DNA of 64,000 nt from Oscillatoria sp. FACHB-1407 (GTDB lineage: Bacteria; Cyanobacteriota; Cyanobacteriia; Elainellales; Elainellaceae): NCBI RefSeq assembly GCF_014697545.1, contig NZ_JACJSA010000004.1:186001-250000 (forward strand). The letters run 5' to 3'. Under the pieces are notes generated by a model that was given only the letters and a program-made list of their open reading frames with translations, had not been told where the DNA came from and made no database searches. Each line of letters begins with the position of its first letter. Positions within the stretch are counted from its first letter, which is position 1. Positions 1-8,134 of this stretch are shown piece by piece. Made by a program: the position numbers and the translations under genes.

Positions 1-272
1 ACCGGAGCCTGGTGTCGCTCCATCACAATAAAGCGCATACCGTTGTCCAGGGTGAATTCGGTAATCCGGTCAAGCACCCGGTCGATGTAGGGCTGAATGG
101 AACCAGAAGTCGGAGTGGCTGTGCGAGCAGAGGCGATCGCCGCAGGCATTGCCCACCACAGCATGACAGCTAACAAAAAGGTCGTAACAACACGATGCCA
201 GGTAATCGATCTGAAAACCTGAAGAACTTGCCAGAGCGAAGACGGTTTGGCAACGAATGAGCTTTGACGCAT
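1..272 (-). CDS. M16 family zinc peptidase, N-terminal fragment (runs off the window)
   Basis: Reading leftward from the ATG at 272, about 90 codons are open to the window edge. The product begins with a basic stretch (MRQSSFVAKPSS), then a hydrophobic segment near residues 27-46 that looks like a signal peptide or membrane anchor. After that comes TEFTLDNGMRFIVMERHQAP, the typical opening of the M16 (insulinase/processing peptidase) fold, whose first beta strand reads LxNGxxxxxxxxxxxP. The catalytic HxxEH motif would lie beyond the left edge. The family consists of periplasmic or envelope metallopeptidases, often encoded as tandem pairs. Only the start is visible, so family membership rests on that short conserved stretch. 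Confidence 0.72.
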   Translation of the reverse strand, partial: MRQSSFVAKPSSLWQVLQVFRSITWHRVVTTFLLAVMLWWAMPAAIASARTATPTSGSIQPYIDRVLDRITEFTLDNGMRFIVMERHQAP

Positions 273-810
273 GGAGACAGGATTCGCTAAAAATAAACCG
301 CAAAGGATATCAGGTTCCAGGATAGCGTAGGCAGAGGAACCCGGTAATTTCTAGTTAATCCATAACACAGACCCTGGTTATATCTCCCTTAATTCACTCT
401 TAATTATGTTGCTGGGTATGTCCAGGCTCTTGTGCTTCATGCCGTTGGGGGAGACATCAGGAGGATTTAAGAATCCCCTATGTTATGAAGATGTTTCGAG
501 AGGAAATTGGCTAGCCTGATTACATGATATTTTTGTTCTCCACGCAGGATTCATACAAGAAATTTGGGGGAGGTGATGGTGTTTCAAATCAGTTGATAGT
601 CTCTGTCAGAATCCCCTGTATTCCTCTTGGGGCAAGGATGCTGACAGCCAGGGGTCAGTAGTAATAGATCGGAAACACTACCCGGAAGTAATGATAGTTT
701 TTCAAGAAAAGATTGATGGTTGAGATGGCACTCTTTTGAGGAAAACCCGTCATAACAAGTTGTAGACATAAATCGTAAATCGTATCATTCGTCACAAAAA
801 CTTCTACCGT
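273..810. other. Gene-free spacer between the peptidase and the TPR-like protein
   Basis: About 540 bp separate the two divergent genes, so both promoters should lie here. I see no tRNA, no strong hairpin and no convincing small gene. A 61-codon frame on the minus strand (584-769) has no recognisable family, no good ribosome binding site and unlikely composition. Confidence 0.5.
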
Positions 811-3120
811 ATGAAATCTAATCTGGCGAAGCAACTCTTAGGTTGCTTGGGAACCGTTCTCTACGTTGGTTCTCTCAGCCCTATGGTGTTGGCACTCGAT
901 TCCCGACAAACTATTGTGGCTCAAGCCTCGGTCGCTCAAGCCTCCGGTGCTCAGTGTAATCAACAACGTAATCAGGTGACAGAAACAGCGGCACGCGAAT
1001 GGTTGGAGCGCAGCCGCACCTATTCTCAAACGGGTAAACCTGAACAAGGAGCACAGGCTTTGATTCGAGCCTTGCAACTAACGCAACGATCGCCCGATAT
1101 GCGCTTTCGATCGGAAATGGTGCAATCGATCGCTGACGATTCCCCAACTGGGGTATTGCAGGTGTTAGTCGATCAATCGGTGGCACTGCAAAAATTGGAT
1201 GCTGGGCGATCGCCACTGCCATTGATGTTGCAGGTGACGCAAACCTTGCCTACGGCTTACAGTGCTATTAAGACGCAGGGGTTAACGGCAGTCGCAAAGC
1301 ACCATATCCGGTTAGGACAACACCAGCAGGCAACGGGGGTGCTGAGTCAAGCTGTGCAGTCGGCTCGGTTTCTGCAAGGGGCGGAGTTTCAAACCAAAGC
1401 ACTGACTGCGATCGCTCAACAATATGCTGAGCTAGGCGATCGCAACCAGACCCTCGCCTTGTTGGATCAGTCCTTCCAGTTTGCCCAACAGGTGCAGCAC
1501 CCCAACCCACTGCGGCGTGCCTGGATTTTGCAGCCGATCGCTGTGACCTACGCGAAAGCAGGGCAATTTGAGCGGGCAATTCAAATCGCTGAGATGATTT
1601 CTGATACAGATCAGGCGGCGTCTTACGCACGCAATGATACGCTTGCTGCCATTGTTGGTGCCTATGCCACATCTAACCAGATCGATGCTGCGTTGCAACT
1701 GGCTGAACGAATCACGCATCGGGAAATCAAAGCGATGACTCTAGCGCGATTTGCGGGAGTATTTGGGCGATTGGGAGCCGCAGAGCAATCTCAAAGTCTG
1801 TTGAATCGGGCGATCGCGACAGTTCAAGGTGAATCTAATCCAGGCTTTAGATCTAGAATCTTCGCAAATGTGACTCAGACCTATGCCAGGGCGTCAGGCT
1901 ATCCTACGGGTGCGTTACCTGTGGTGAATTTGATTACCGACCCTCTGACTAAAGCTCAAGCCCTGATCGATTTGGCAGCGTTAGAAACTGATTCTAGCCG
2001 AGCCATCTCCCTGGTTAACCAGGGGTTAGAAGTTGCGAGACAAGTTGACAACTGGTCAGTGCAAACGGGTTTAATCAACCAACTGATTGAGGCTCACATC
2101 TCGGTTAAACGATATGCGATCGCTCTGCAAATTGTGCAGTCTTTGCCGGCTGATGGTCCCTTTGCGGACAGATACTCCATTTTGGAACGTATTGCGGCTC
2201 AAGCGTCTGCCAATGGAGAACTTGACATTGCCCTGCAAGCCATTGATGCCATGCCTGCCAACTGGGATGACCCCCGCAATCAAGGACTCCGGGACGTCGC
2301 TGTTGGGTATGCCAAAAACCGACAGTTTGATCGGGCAATGCAATTGTTTCAGCGCATCACCAACAATGGGAGTTATCCCTATCAAGTGAGAACGCTGGCA
2401 GCACTTGCAGACCAGGCCGCTACGCAGGGCGATCGCAACCGCGCCAATGGGTTGTTAGCGCAGGCACTTCAAATTGCCAATCGCCTCACGGGCAACCAAA
2501 AATCGGATGGATTGACAACACTCGCCATTCACTATGCTCGGTTGGGGCAGGCAGATCGAGCCGCTCAGTTGCGATCGCAAGCCTTACAGATTGCCAGTCA
2601 GAGAGATGTGGTTGATAGTGTTAATCAGTTGCGGCAAATGGTGCGACAATACCTCAACGCTCAACAGTATGAGTATGCTGTTCAGGCAGCGATCGCGATT
2701 CGAGAAGAAGGAGAGCGATCGATCACGTTGAATGAAATCGCGGCTCAACTGATTGAAGCAGGGCAATTTGAAACGGCGGTTCGGGCAGCGAATGCGCTTT
2801 CGACTCCAGAGGACAAGACGCGATTTCTGGTGGAAGTCTCTCACCATTACGTTGCAGATGGCAATTTGCAACAAGCCTCTGCCATTCTTGCACAAGCCTT
2901 TGAAACGGCTAAGACCATTTCAGGGCAAGAGTCTCGCCAAATCGTAGTAAGAGAAGATCTGATTGTGGATGACCCCTTTGATCGGGCTAGCTTTTTAGAG
3001 GCGATCGCCCTTAAGTATGCCGATATTGGGCAATACGATCGAGCGATGCAGGTTGCTCAAACCCTGCGAACCCCAAACGTCCGCACTCCGCTCCTCCAGC
3101 GATTGGCTTGTTATCGTTAA
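811..3120 (+). CDS. Secreted TPR-like helical repeat protein
   Basis: This 769-residue protein has a signal peptide (basic start MKSNLAKQ, hydrophobic core to about residue 28). The rest is made of degenerate 34-40 residue helical repeats of tetratricopeptide type. Phrases such as YAKAGQFERAIQIAE, YAKNRQFDRAMQLFQ and YARLGQADRAAQLRS recur, with Gly/Ala at helix-packing positions. No catalytic motif is visible. Proteins of this kind act as periplasmic or cell-surface protein-binding scaffolds; the partner is unknown. It is transcribed alone and ends just before a strong hairpin terminator. The family call is secure at the level of repeat fold, not function. Confidence 0.8.
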   Translation: MKSNLAKQLLGCLGTVLYVGSLSPMVLALDSRQTIVAQASVAQASGAQCNQQRNQVTETAAREWLERSRTYSQTGKPEQGAQALIRALQLTQRSPDMRFRSEMVQSIADDSPTGVLQVLVDQSVALQKLDAGRSPLPLMLQVTQTLPTAYSAIKTQGLTAVAKHHIRLGQHQQATGVLSQAVQSARFLQGAEFQTKALTAIAQQYAELGDRNQTLALLDQSFQFAQQVQHPNPLRRAWILQPIAVTYAKAGQFERAIQIAEMISDTDQAASYARNDTLAAIVGAYATSNQIDAALQLAERITHREIKAMTLARFAGVFGRLGAAEQSQSLLNRAIATVQGESNPGFRSRIFANVTQTYARASGYPTGALPVVNLITDPLTKAQALIDLAALETDSSRAISLVNQGLEVARQVDNWSVQTGLINQLIEAHISVKRYAIALQIVQSLPADGPFADRYSILERIAAQASANGELDIALQAIDAMPANWDDPRNQGLRDVAVGYAKNRQFDRAMQLFQRITNNGSYPYQVRTLAALADQAATQGDRNRANGLLAQALQIANRLTGNQKSDGLTTLAIHYARLGQADRAAQLRSQALQIASQRDVVDSVNQLRQMVRQYLNAQQYEYAVQAAIAIREEGERSITLNEIAAQLIEAGQFETAVRAANALSTPEDKTRFLVEVSHHYVADGNLQQASAILAQAFETAKTISGQESRQIVVREDLIVDDPFDRASFLEAIALKYADIGQYDRAMQVAQTLRTPNVRTPLLQRLACYR

Positions 3121-3132
3121 CCCCCTGCAAAT

Positions 3133-3157
3133 CCCCAGAATCTAAGAGATTCTGGGG
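3133..3157 (+). terminator. Hairpin terminator after the TPR-like gene
   Basis: An 11-bp perfect stem (CCCCAGAATCT with AGATTCTGGGG) closes a 3-nt loop, starting 12 bp after the stop codon. A short T-containing stretch follows. It also lies downstream of the convergent GST gene, so it may serve both. Confidence 0.75.
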
Positions 3158-3248
3158 AGCTTTCTGACTCACCTCTGCCCCATCAAATGTGGCTACAGCC
3201 ATACTGCTACAAATCGCACTCCACCGCTTGCGGCACCGCCCCTGTGCC

Positions 3249-3974
3249 TTACACAGGTTGCAGTTGTTGAATCCGTTGGCGGCGACGACGTTGCCAAACT
3301 TTGGGAATTACCTTCATATGGCGAGTAAAACTGTTCCATTCTTCTGGGCTGAGTTGAATGGCTTGCCAGGATGGACGTGCCAACAACCGCTCAGACCAGG
3401 CGTGTAGCTTTGGATACGGAGTGAGGGAGATTCCCAAGTGGGGCAGTATGGGGACGAGTGTCCCGGCGACGATTTCTGCCAGAGTGAGATGCTCTCCGGC
3501 AATAAAGGGATGATCCGCTGCATCGCTCAACATTGATTCCAGAAAGTTGAGTGTATTGGCAATGCGAAATTGAGCGTATTGAACATCAGGGGTATCGGCG
3601 TTATGAATCAACAACCCAACGACCCCAGGCAACAGTTCATTCAAGGTGACAAATTGCACCATGCGTACATTAGCGAGACTTTCTGGATCGTGGGGTAACA
3701 GCGATCGCGTCGGATATTTTGCTTCTAGATAATCCAAAATCGCTTGTGACTCAATCACCCGAAACCCATTATCGATTAAGACCGGAATGTGTCCAAATGG
3801 GTTTAGAGCCAGAAACTCAGCTTCAAACTGTTCCCCTCCCAAATTCACAGGCACCAGTTCAAAGGGGAGGTGCTTTTCTAGAAGGGCTAACCAGATGGGA
3901 CGGGCATAGAGCGAAGGACGAGCGTAGTAGAGTTTGATTGATGTAGAGTCTGGCTGTTGAAGCGTCTTATCCAT
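3249..3974 (-). CDS. Glutathione S-transferase family protein
   Basis: This 241-residue protein has the two-domain GST layout. The N-terminal thioredoxin-like domain (residues about 14-90) includes KLYYARPSLYARPIWLALLE, the cis-proline segment GHIPVLID, and IESQAILDYLEAKYP, whose ES pair binds the gamma-glutamyl part of glutathione. The C-terminal all-helical domain (about 100-220) contains the conserved LTLAEIVAGTLVP segment. GSTs conjugate or reduce electrophiles and peroxides with glutathione in the cytosol. The C-terminus is unusually basic (RRRRQR). It is divergent from dps, which would fit an oxidative-stress role for the pair. The shared spacer has operator-like repeats. Confidence 0.88.
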   Translation of the reverse strand: MDKTLQQPDSTSIKLYYARPSLYARPIWLALLEKHLPFELVPVNLGGEQFEAEFLALNPFGHIPVLIDNGFRVIESQAILDYLEAKYPTRSLLPHDPESLANVRMVQFVTLNELLPGVVGLLIHNADTPDVQYAQFRIANTLNFLESMLSDAADHPFIAGEHLTLAEIVAGTLVPILPHLGISLTPYPKLHAWSERLLARPSWQAIQLSPEEWNSFTRHMKVIPKVWQRRRRQRIQQLQPV

Positions 3975-4010
3975 GAAAGATTTCTCCGGTTAAAGCACGA
4001 CCATTGGTGC

Positions 4011-4101
4011 TGATTATTTTTAGCACGAACGTTCGTATTTTGTCTAGGGCGATCGCCCAGTGAGTAGACTTCGCAAGATGTTGTTATTTTTAGCAAGAAC
4101 G
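4011..4101. promoter_or_regulatory. Operator-like palindrome and duplicated box between the GST gene and dps
   Basis: A perfect 12-bp palindrome, ACGAACGTTCGT, lies at 4025-4036. It sits in a longer box, TTATTTTTAGCACGAACG (4013-4030 region), that recurs 70 bp away as TTATTTTTAGCAAGAACG (4083-4100 region). Paired boxes seven helical turns apart, one with dyad symmetry, in a divergent promoter region suggest a dimeric repressor or activator site. The regulator cannot be named from sequence. Confidence 0.5.
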
Positions 4102-4319
4102 GGTGAGCATAAATTAGCGGAAAGGTTTAGAGTAAGCGCATTCTACGAAATTCCGTAAGATCATCCTATGATGGCTGCCGACACCTCACTCATGGTTGAA
4201 CTGGTTCAAGATTGGAGCAAACGATCGAGAACTTGACTCTTGAGGACTTTTGCAGAAGTGCGCCCCACAATTGGTGAATCTGAAACCGACTTCTCATCGA
4301 CTCGTAAGCAGGAGACTGT

Positions 4320-4805
4320 ATGACCACAACCCTGGAAGCGCAAACCGCGAATTGTGCTGTAATCAAAGCTCTCAACCGTCAGCAAGCCAACACTTTAGTC
4401 ACCTATCTGAATTACAAAAAGTATCACTGGATGACCTACGGTCCTCTGTTTCGCGATCTGCATTTGTTGTTTGAAGAACAGGGCAATGACGTGTTTGCCA
4501 TGCTGGATGAATTGGCTGAGCGATCGCTGATGCTAGACGGTCAGCCTGTTGCGGATCCGGCAGATTATCTGCCCCTGGCAACGGTCAAAGCGTCGGTTGG
4601 CAAACTGTCGTTGTCAGAAATGATTCAAGAGGCGATCGCGACTCATGAACAGGTCATTCAAGAAATGCACACCGACGCCGATCTGGCAGCGCAAGCAGGT
4701 GACATTGGAACGGCTGATCTCTATACCCGCTTTGTCCAAACGCATCAGAAACATCGCTGGTTTTTGAAAGAACTGCTGCGTAAGAGTGACGGGTTGGTGT
4801 CATAG
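4320..4805 (+). CDS. dps: Dps family ferritin-like DNA-protection protein
   Basis: This 161-residue protein matches Dps in length and core. The intersubunit ferroxidase ligands are present: His36, His48, Asp63 and Glu67 line up with H31, H43, D58 and E62 of Listeria Dps with a constant offset of five. The surrounding text YKKYHWMTYGPLFRDLH and LDELAERSLMLDG is characteristic. Dps forms a hollow dodecamer that oxidises and stores ferrous iron using peroxide, limiting hydroxyl radical damage. No long basic DNA-binding tail is seen. It is divergent from the GST gene and followed 68 bp later by a small LuxR-type regulator. Confidence 0.93.
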   Translation: MTTTLEAQTANCAVIKALNRQQANTLVTYLNYKKYHWMTYGPLFRDLHLLFEEQGNDVFAMLDELAERSLMLDGQPVADPADYLPLATVKASVGKLSLSEMIQEAIATHEQVIQEMHTDADLAAQAGDIGTADLYTRFVQTHQKHRWFLKELLRKSDGLVS

Positions 4806-4873
4806 CCATTAGTCCAACTCGAAGCACATTTAACCTAGACAGCGATCATGGCATTCTTAGCCAACTGTTCGTC

Positions 4874-5101
4874 ATGAAAACCGCATTAACTCAGCATAAA
4901 CAAATCAAACTCTCAGCACGAGAACTAGAAGTTCTCAAGTTAATTGTTGAGGGTTACACCAATCCTAAAATTGCAGCCGAGCTTTATATTAGTCTGAACA
5001 CTGCCAAGACTCATGTTCGGAGTTTGATGAACAAGTTGGGAGCCAGTCATCGGATTGAAGTGGTGATCAATGCCATCCGACATGGAATTGTCGAGATATA
5101 A
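4874..5101 (+). CDS. Stand-alone LuxR/GerE-type HTH regulator
   Basis: The 75-residue product is almost entirely a GerE helix-turn-helix: LSARELEVLKLIVEGYTNPKI, then AAELYISLNTAKTHVRSLMNKL. No receiver or ligand-binding domain is attached. Cyanobacteria have such single-domain regulators; PedR of Synechocystis, which responds to photosynthetic electron transport, is one. I cannot say this is the orthologue. It follows dps on the same strand, so the two may be cotranscribed, and it may regulate dps or the GST gene. Confidence 0.85.
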   Translation: MKTALTQHKQIKLSARELEVLKLIVEGYTNPKIAAELYISLNTAKTHVRSLMNKLGASHRIEVVINAIRHGIVEI

Positions 5102-5370
5102 AACTTGGCGATTTTAGGAGCTTGCAGGGGGCTGTCGTGGCACCTTACTGCTTGGCGTTGATGGAGAGTGTCCTCTCTCAAGGTGGCGATCGAAAACTAG
5201 CCCCATCACAATTTGGTAGGGGTGGGTTTTTATGATTCTCAAAAATTAACCGCCGCTATACGGGTGTTTCGTGAAACACCTCTCCGAAATTTATAGAAGC
5301 AACACCTAAAATCCACCGCTATAGCGATCGCCAAAACCATTAGGACATTGAATTTGAGTCCTGCTGAGAG

Positions 5371-5390
5371 AGACGCGATTAATCGCGTCT
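5371..5390. repeat. Palindrome of the GACGCGATTAATCGCGTC family
   Basis: This is a perfect 20-bp palindrome. The same core recurs at 19171-19184 inside a terminator and in tandem at 47468-47556. A GATCGC variant occurs at 33986-34009. Confidence 0.8.
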
Positions 5391-5445
5391 GTCCTGTTGA
5401 GTGCCTTGTCTTAACTGAGGTGACTACAGCTATACAGTGGGGTTT

Positions 5446-5641
5446 TATAGCCGTAGCCACAGGTGATGGGGTGGAGGCGAGTCGGAAAGATCCCTCAGAA
5501 TCAGGGCTTGACCCATTGCCTTTGTCCTAGAGAGATTTCTGAGAAAGAATGTACCAGTCGGTTTCTGGTAGGGGCATTTCACGAAACGCCCTTACAGGTA
5601 TTTTGTTTCCTAGAAATCTCCTAAGCTTTCTGACCAAAGCT
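5446..5641 (+). repeat. Repeat family B, copy 1 (interrupted)
   Basis: The sequence begins TATAGCCGTAGCC, continues through GGTGGAGGCGAGTCGGAAAG and CCCATTGCCTTTGTCCTA, and resumes after an insertion with AAGCTTTCTGACCAAAGC. Uninterrupted copies lie at 36295-36398 and 59232-59338, about 105 bp each. The ends look weakly inverted (TATAGC...GCTATA). Confidence 0.75.
5530..5621. mobile_element. 92-bp MITE-like insertion nested in repeat B, with TA duplication
   Basis: Compared with the two intact repeat B copies, 92 bp are inserted here at a TA (5528-5529 and 5622-5623). The ends are imperfect inverted repeats: GAGAGATTTCTGAGAAA on the left and GGAGATTTCTAGGAAA on the complement of the right. 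The centre has a GGGCATTTC/GAAACGCCC hairpin. Terminal inverted repeats plus TA duplication are what IS630/Tc1-mariner transposases generate, so this is probably a non-autonomous element moved in trans. Confidence 0.72.
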
Positions 5642-5760
5642 ATATTTCGGGAGCTTTAACATAAAACCACCTCTCCTGGCTCATCTAGTTGGGTGATACC
5701 AATGGATGAGGTAGACGGTAAAGAGAAATTCGTTTAATGGCAATGGTTGACCCCTCACAC

Positions 5761-5806
5761 CCCAAGTCCCCTTGTCTGCGGTATCTCCGTTATTGGGGGA
5801 CTTGGG
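5761..5806. repeat. Strong inverted repeat upstream of the RTX gene
   Basis: An 11-bp perfect stem (CCCAAGTCCCC with GGGGACTTGGG) spans a 24-nt loop and ends about 95 bp before the next start codon. It could be a terminator, a 5' leader hairpin or a repeat. A related CCCC/GGGG-stem sequence occurs at 36640-36650. Confidence 0.5.
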
Positions 5807-5900
5807 TCATCGAAGTGACTCACGTTCATTCAAAGCAGGGTGAATGCTGGTAAGACGCTCTTTAACTCGGCTCTCGATTTCCCAAAGATAGGTTTTTGAC

Positions 5901-6725
5901 ATGACAAATACACTCCTCGTAGCTGGTCAACGGAACGCGACGACTTCTACCCAACCCGGTTTATCCATTAACGATGTCACCGTCAGCGAAGGCAATACAG
6001 GCACCAAAAATCTCGTGTTTACGGTGAGTCTGAGTGCTGCGAGTGCTACACCAGTCAGCGTGATTTACACCACCACGAGTGAAGGCTTTGCCACAATCAG
6101 TAACGTTGCCAGACCTGGCGACGACTATCTTACCGCCTCTGGAATTCTCAACTTTGCTGCTGGAGAGACTCTCAAAACGATTACAGTGCAGATTAAGGGA
6201 GATGCGGTACTCGAAATTGATGATGTTTTCATGGTGCGTCTGAGCAATCCTGTGAATGCGGCGATCGCTGATGCTGAGGGCTTCGGCACGATTGTCAACG
6301 ATGACCAATCTCAAACCCCCAATCAACCAACTCCAGGCGATGATGACTTGACGGGTACATCTGCAAATGATGTTCTGGCAGGTGGGGATGGCAACGATCG
6401 CCTCAACGGAGGAGATGGTCGCGATCGCCTGTTGGGGGGCAACGGCAATGATGTACTCAGAGGTGAAGCCGGGAGTGATGTATTGCTGGGAGGTCGTGGC
6501 AGAGATACTTTTGTGCTGGAGCGTGGCACAGGGCGAGATATTCTGCGAGATTTTCGCGATCGCCAGGATAAGTTGGGGCTGTTGCCGGGTATGACCTTTG
6601 CCGATTTAGAAATTAACCAACGGGGTAACCGCACGTTGATCAGCCTGGATAACGATCTGCTAGCGGTTCTAGTGGGGGTGAGAGCTAACCAAATCACTGG
6701 AGCTGACTTTGTTTCGCTGAGTTAA
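5901..6725 (+). CDS. Calx-beta and RTX calcium-binding repeat protein, probably exported
   Basis: The 274-residue protein has a Calx-beta domain at about residues 20-135 ([20 protein letters not shown] ... [20 protein letters not shown] ... FGTIVNDD). After a proline-rich linker come RTX nonapeptides at about 145-205 ([20 protein letters not shown], consensus GGxGxDxLx). The C-terminal region resembles the end of type I secretion substrates, which lack an N-terminal signal peptide; none is seen here. The repeats fold into a calcium-loaded beta roll outside the cell. No type I transporter gene lies in the window. It is a single-gene unit followed by a MITE-like repeat. Confidence 0.88.
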   Translation: MTNTLLVAGQRNATTSTQPGLSINDVTVSEGNTGTKNLVFTVSLSAASATPVSVIYTTTSEGFATISNVARPGDDYLTASGILNFAAGETLKTITVQIKGDAVLEIDDVFMVRLSNPVNAAIADAEGFGTIVNDDQSQTPNQPTPGDDDLTGTSANDVLAGGDGNDRLNGGDGRDRLLGGNGNDVLRGEAGSDVLLGGRGRDTFVLERGTGRDILRDFRDRQDKLGLLPGMTFADLEINQRGNRTLISLDNDLLAVLVGVRANQITGADFVSLS

Positions 6726-6794
6726 TTCAACTCTTTTGGCGCAGCTTCATCATGTAATTGGTGTGACAAAGGCTCAATGTTTCCCAGCGTTGGG

Positions 6795-6971
6795 TAATTT
6801 AACGTCAGTTCGGTTTAAGAGCCTGGTGAATGAATTTGCGGCTACTAGAGCGAAGTCCACCGACGCGGACTCCGGAAAATGCAGGATTTGACGAACCGAC
6901 GCAGGTCGGCTTTGCTCCTGTAGCGGCGGGTTTAACCGCCGAAATCCCTGTCCCGAATTCACGTTAATTTA
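6795..6971 (+). repeat. MITE-like repeat A, full copy 1 (177 bp)
   Basis: Imperfect terminal inverted repeats bound the element: TAATTTAACGTCAGTTCGG on the left, TAAATTAACGTGAATTCGG as the complement of the right end. The interior holds several small stems, for example AGTCCxCCGACGCGGACT and GGCGGGTTTAACCGCC. A second copy of exactly the same length lies inverted at 58887-59063 and aligns without gaps. No transposase is encoded. Confidence 0.82.
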
Positions 6972-7035
6972 GGGGCTGAAAGGACGTGGGTAGAGGGAGT
7001 AGCCTTATAGAGAGTGAAGGGGGAAGGCTAACTAA

Positions 7036-7329
7036 ATGCGGCTGCGTCAAGGGATACTGTTCCTGTTGCTTATCGTGCCAGGGATTTTCTGCTTTCTGTT
7101 TTGTATGGATTATGCCTTACGGGATTGGGTAGTCCTGCAAGAGGCGTACGCCAATTTTGCGCGAGTTGCCGATACGTCTGGTGATGTAGGTACTCTGTTT
7201 GTCGCGGAGGCAAGACAAAACATTCACCGCATCAATTTGTTTGCTGATGTGGTGTGGGCATTATTGGGTGCGATCGTCGCAGCCATTGGAATTCATGGAA
7301 TGTGTGTCATTACCCCCCGGCAGAGGTAA
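7036..7329 (+). CDS. Small two-helix membrane protein, unknown function
   Basis: The 97-residue product has a hydrophobic segment at residues 6-24 (GILFLLLIVPGIFCFLF) and a second at about 71-90 (VVWALLGAIVAAIGIHGMCV), with a polar 45-residue loop between. A purine-rich GGGGGAAGG lies about 9 nt before the ATG, a good ribosome binding site. I do not recognise the family. The gene converges with hisIE, leaving 12 bp between stop codons. Confidence 0.6.
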   Translation: MRLRQGILFLLLIVPGIFCFLFCMDYALRDWVVLQEAYANFARVADTSGDVGTLFVAEARQNIHRINLFADVVWALLGAIVAAIGIHGMCVITPRQR

Positions 7330-7341
7330 CGAGCCACTGCC

Positions 7342-7992
7342 TTACTTCCGGCGTTCTTGCAATTTGCGGTAGACATCGCGGATATCAACGTTGTGATGTG
7401 CCAGGGCAACGAGGGTGTGATAAAACAGGTCGGCAACTTCTCCCGCGATCGCCTCTGGGTCATCGTCTTTACAAGCCATCACGACTTCGGCAGCTTCTTC
7501 GCCAATCTTTTTCAGAATTTTGTTGTCTCCTCCAGCCAGGAGTTTGCAGGTGTAGGAGTCGGGGGTGGGGTTGTCACGACGATCGCGAATCACAGCGGCG
7601 AGTTGCGACAGGGTATCAGCAGGGGGTGGGGCGATCGCATGATCGATCTGGTGAAAACAACTGCGTTCTCCAGTGTGGCAGGCGATGTCACCGATTTGTT
7701 CGACGCCGATGAGCAGCGCATCACTGTCACAGTCATACCGCAGCGATCGCACCTGTTGCAGATGCCCAGATGTGGCTCCTTTGTGCCACAGTTCACCACG
7801 CGATCGGCTCCAAAACCAGGTTTCTCCAGTATCCAGCGTCTTTTGCAAGGATTCACGATTCATCCACGCCATCATCAACACCGTGCCATCTAGATAGTCC
7901 TGCACGATCGCGGGCACCAAACCCTGTTCGTTGTAGGCAATTTCATTAACGGGGATGGCGGGATTGGTCAAGACAGATGGATTGGCTGACAT
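7342..7992 (-). CDS. hisIE: Bifunctional phosphoribosyl-AMP cyclohydrolase / phosphoribosyl-ATP pyrophosphatase
   Basis: HisIE carries out the second and third steps of histidine synthesis: removal of pyrophosphate from phosphoribosyl-ATP (HisE part) and opening of the adenine ring (HisI part). HisI occupies about residues 12-115, with the zinc/metal residues in [12 protein letters not shown] and CHTGERSCF. HisE follows from about 125, with [28 protein letters not shown] and LVALAHH. I start at the ATG at 7992 (216 residues, usual length). A longer open frame upstream would overlap the divergent surface-protein gene by over 160 bp and adds nothing conserved. Confidence 0.95.
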   Translation of the reverse strand: MSANPSVLTNPAIPVNEIAYNEQGLVPAIVQDYLDGTVLMMAWMNRESLQKTLDTGETWFWSRSRGELWHKGATSGHLQQVRSLRYDCDSDALLIGVEQIGDIACHTGERSCFHQIDHAIAPPPADTLSQLAAVIRDRRDNPTPDSYTCKLLAGGDNKILKKIGEEAAEVVMACKDDDPEAIAGEVADLFYHTLVALAHHNVDIRDVYRKLQERRK

Positions 7993-8134
7993 AGGTCGAA
8001 ATGGCTGAAACGTCCGGATTGTGAATAATGATTGCGAAGGTTGAGTTAGCGAGGACAGATAAATCGCTAGATCTAGCGTAATCCGAATCGGGGACACTGC
8101 CTCAATACGAGAGCCGTTTTGTGAGGAATGGGTT

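Larger units (their letters stand above)
5102..5900. other. Repeat-rich gene-free spacer
   Basis: The 800 bp between the LuxR-type gene and the RTX gene contain no convincing gene. They hold a GGTGTTTC/GAAACACC hairpin at 5263-5280, a 20-bp palindrome AGACGCGATTAATCGCGTCT at 5371-5390, a copy of repeat family B (5446-5641) split by a 92-bp insertion, and a strong hairpin at 5761-5806. Confidence 0.7.

Noticed and set aside
584-769. 61-codon minus-strand frame before the TPR-like gene
   Set aside because: No ribosome binding site, unnatural composition and no similarity recognised.
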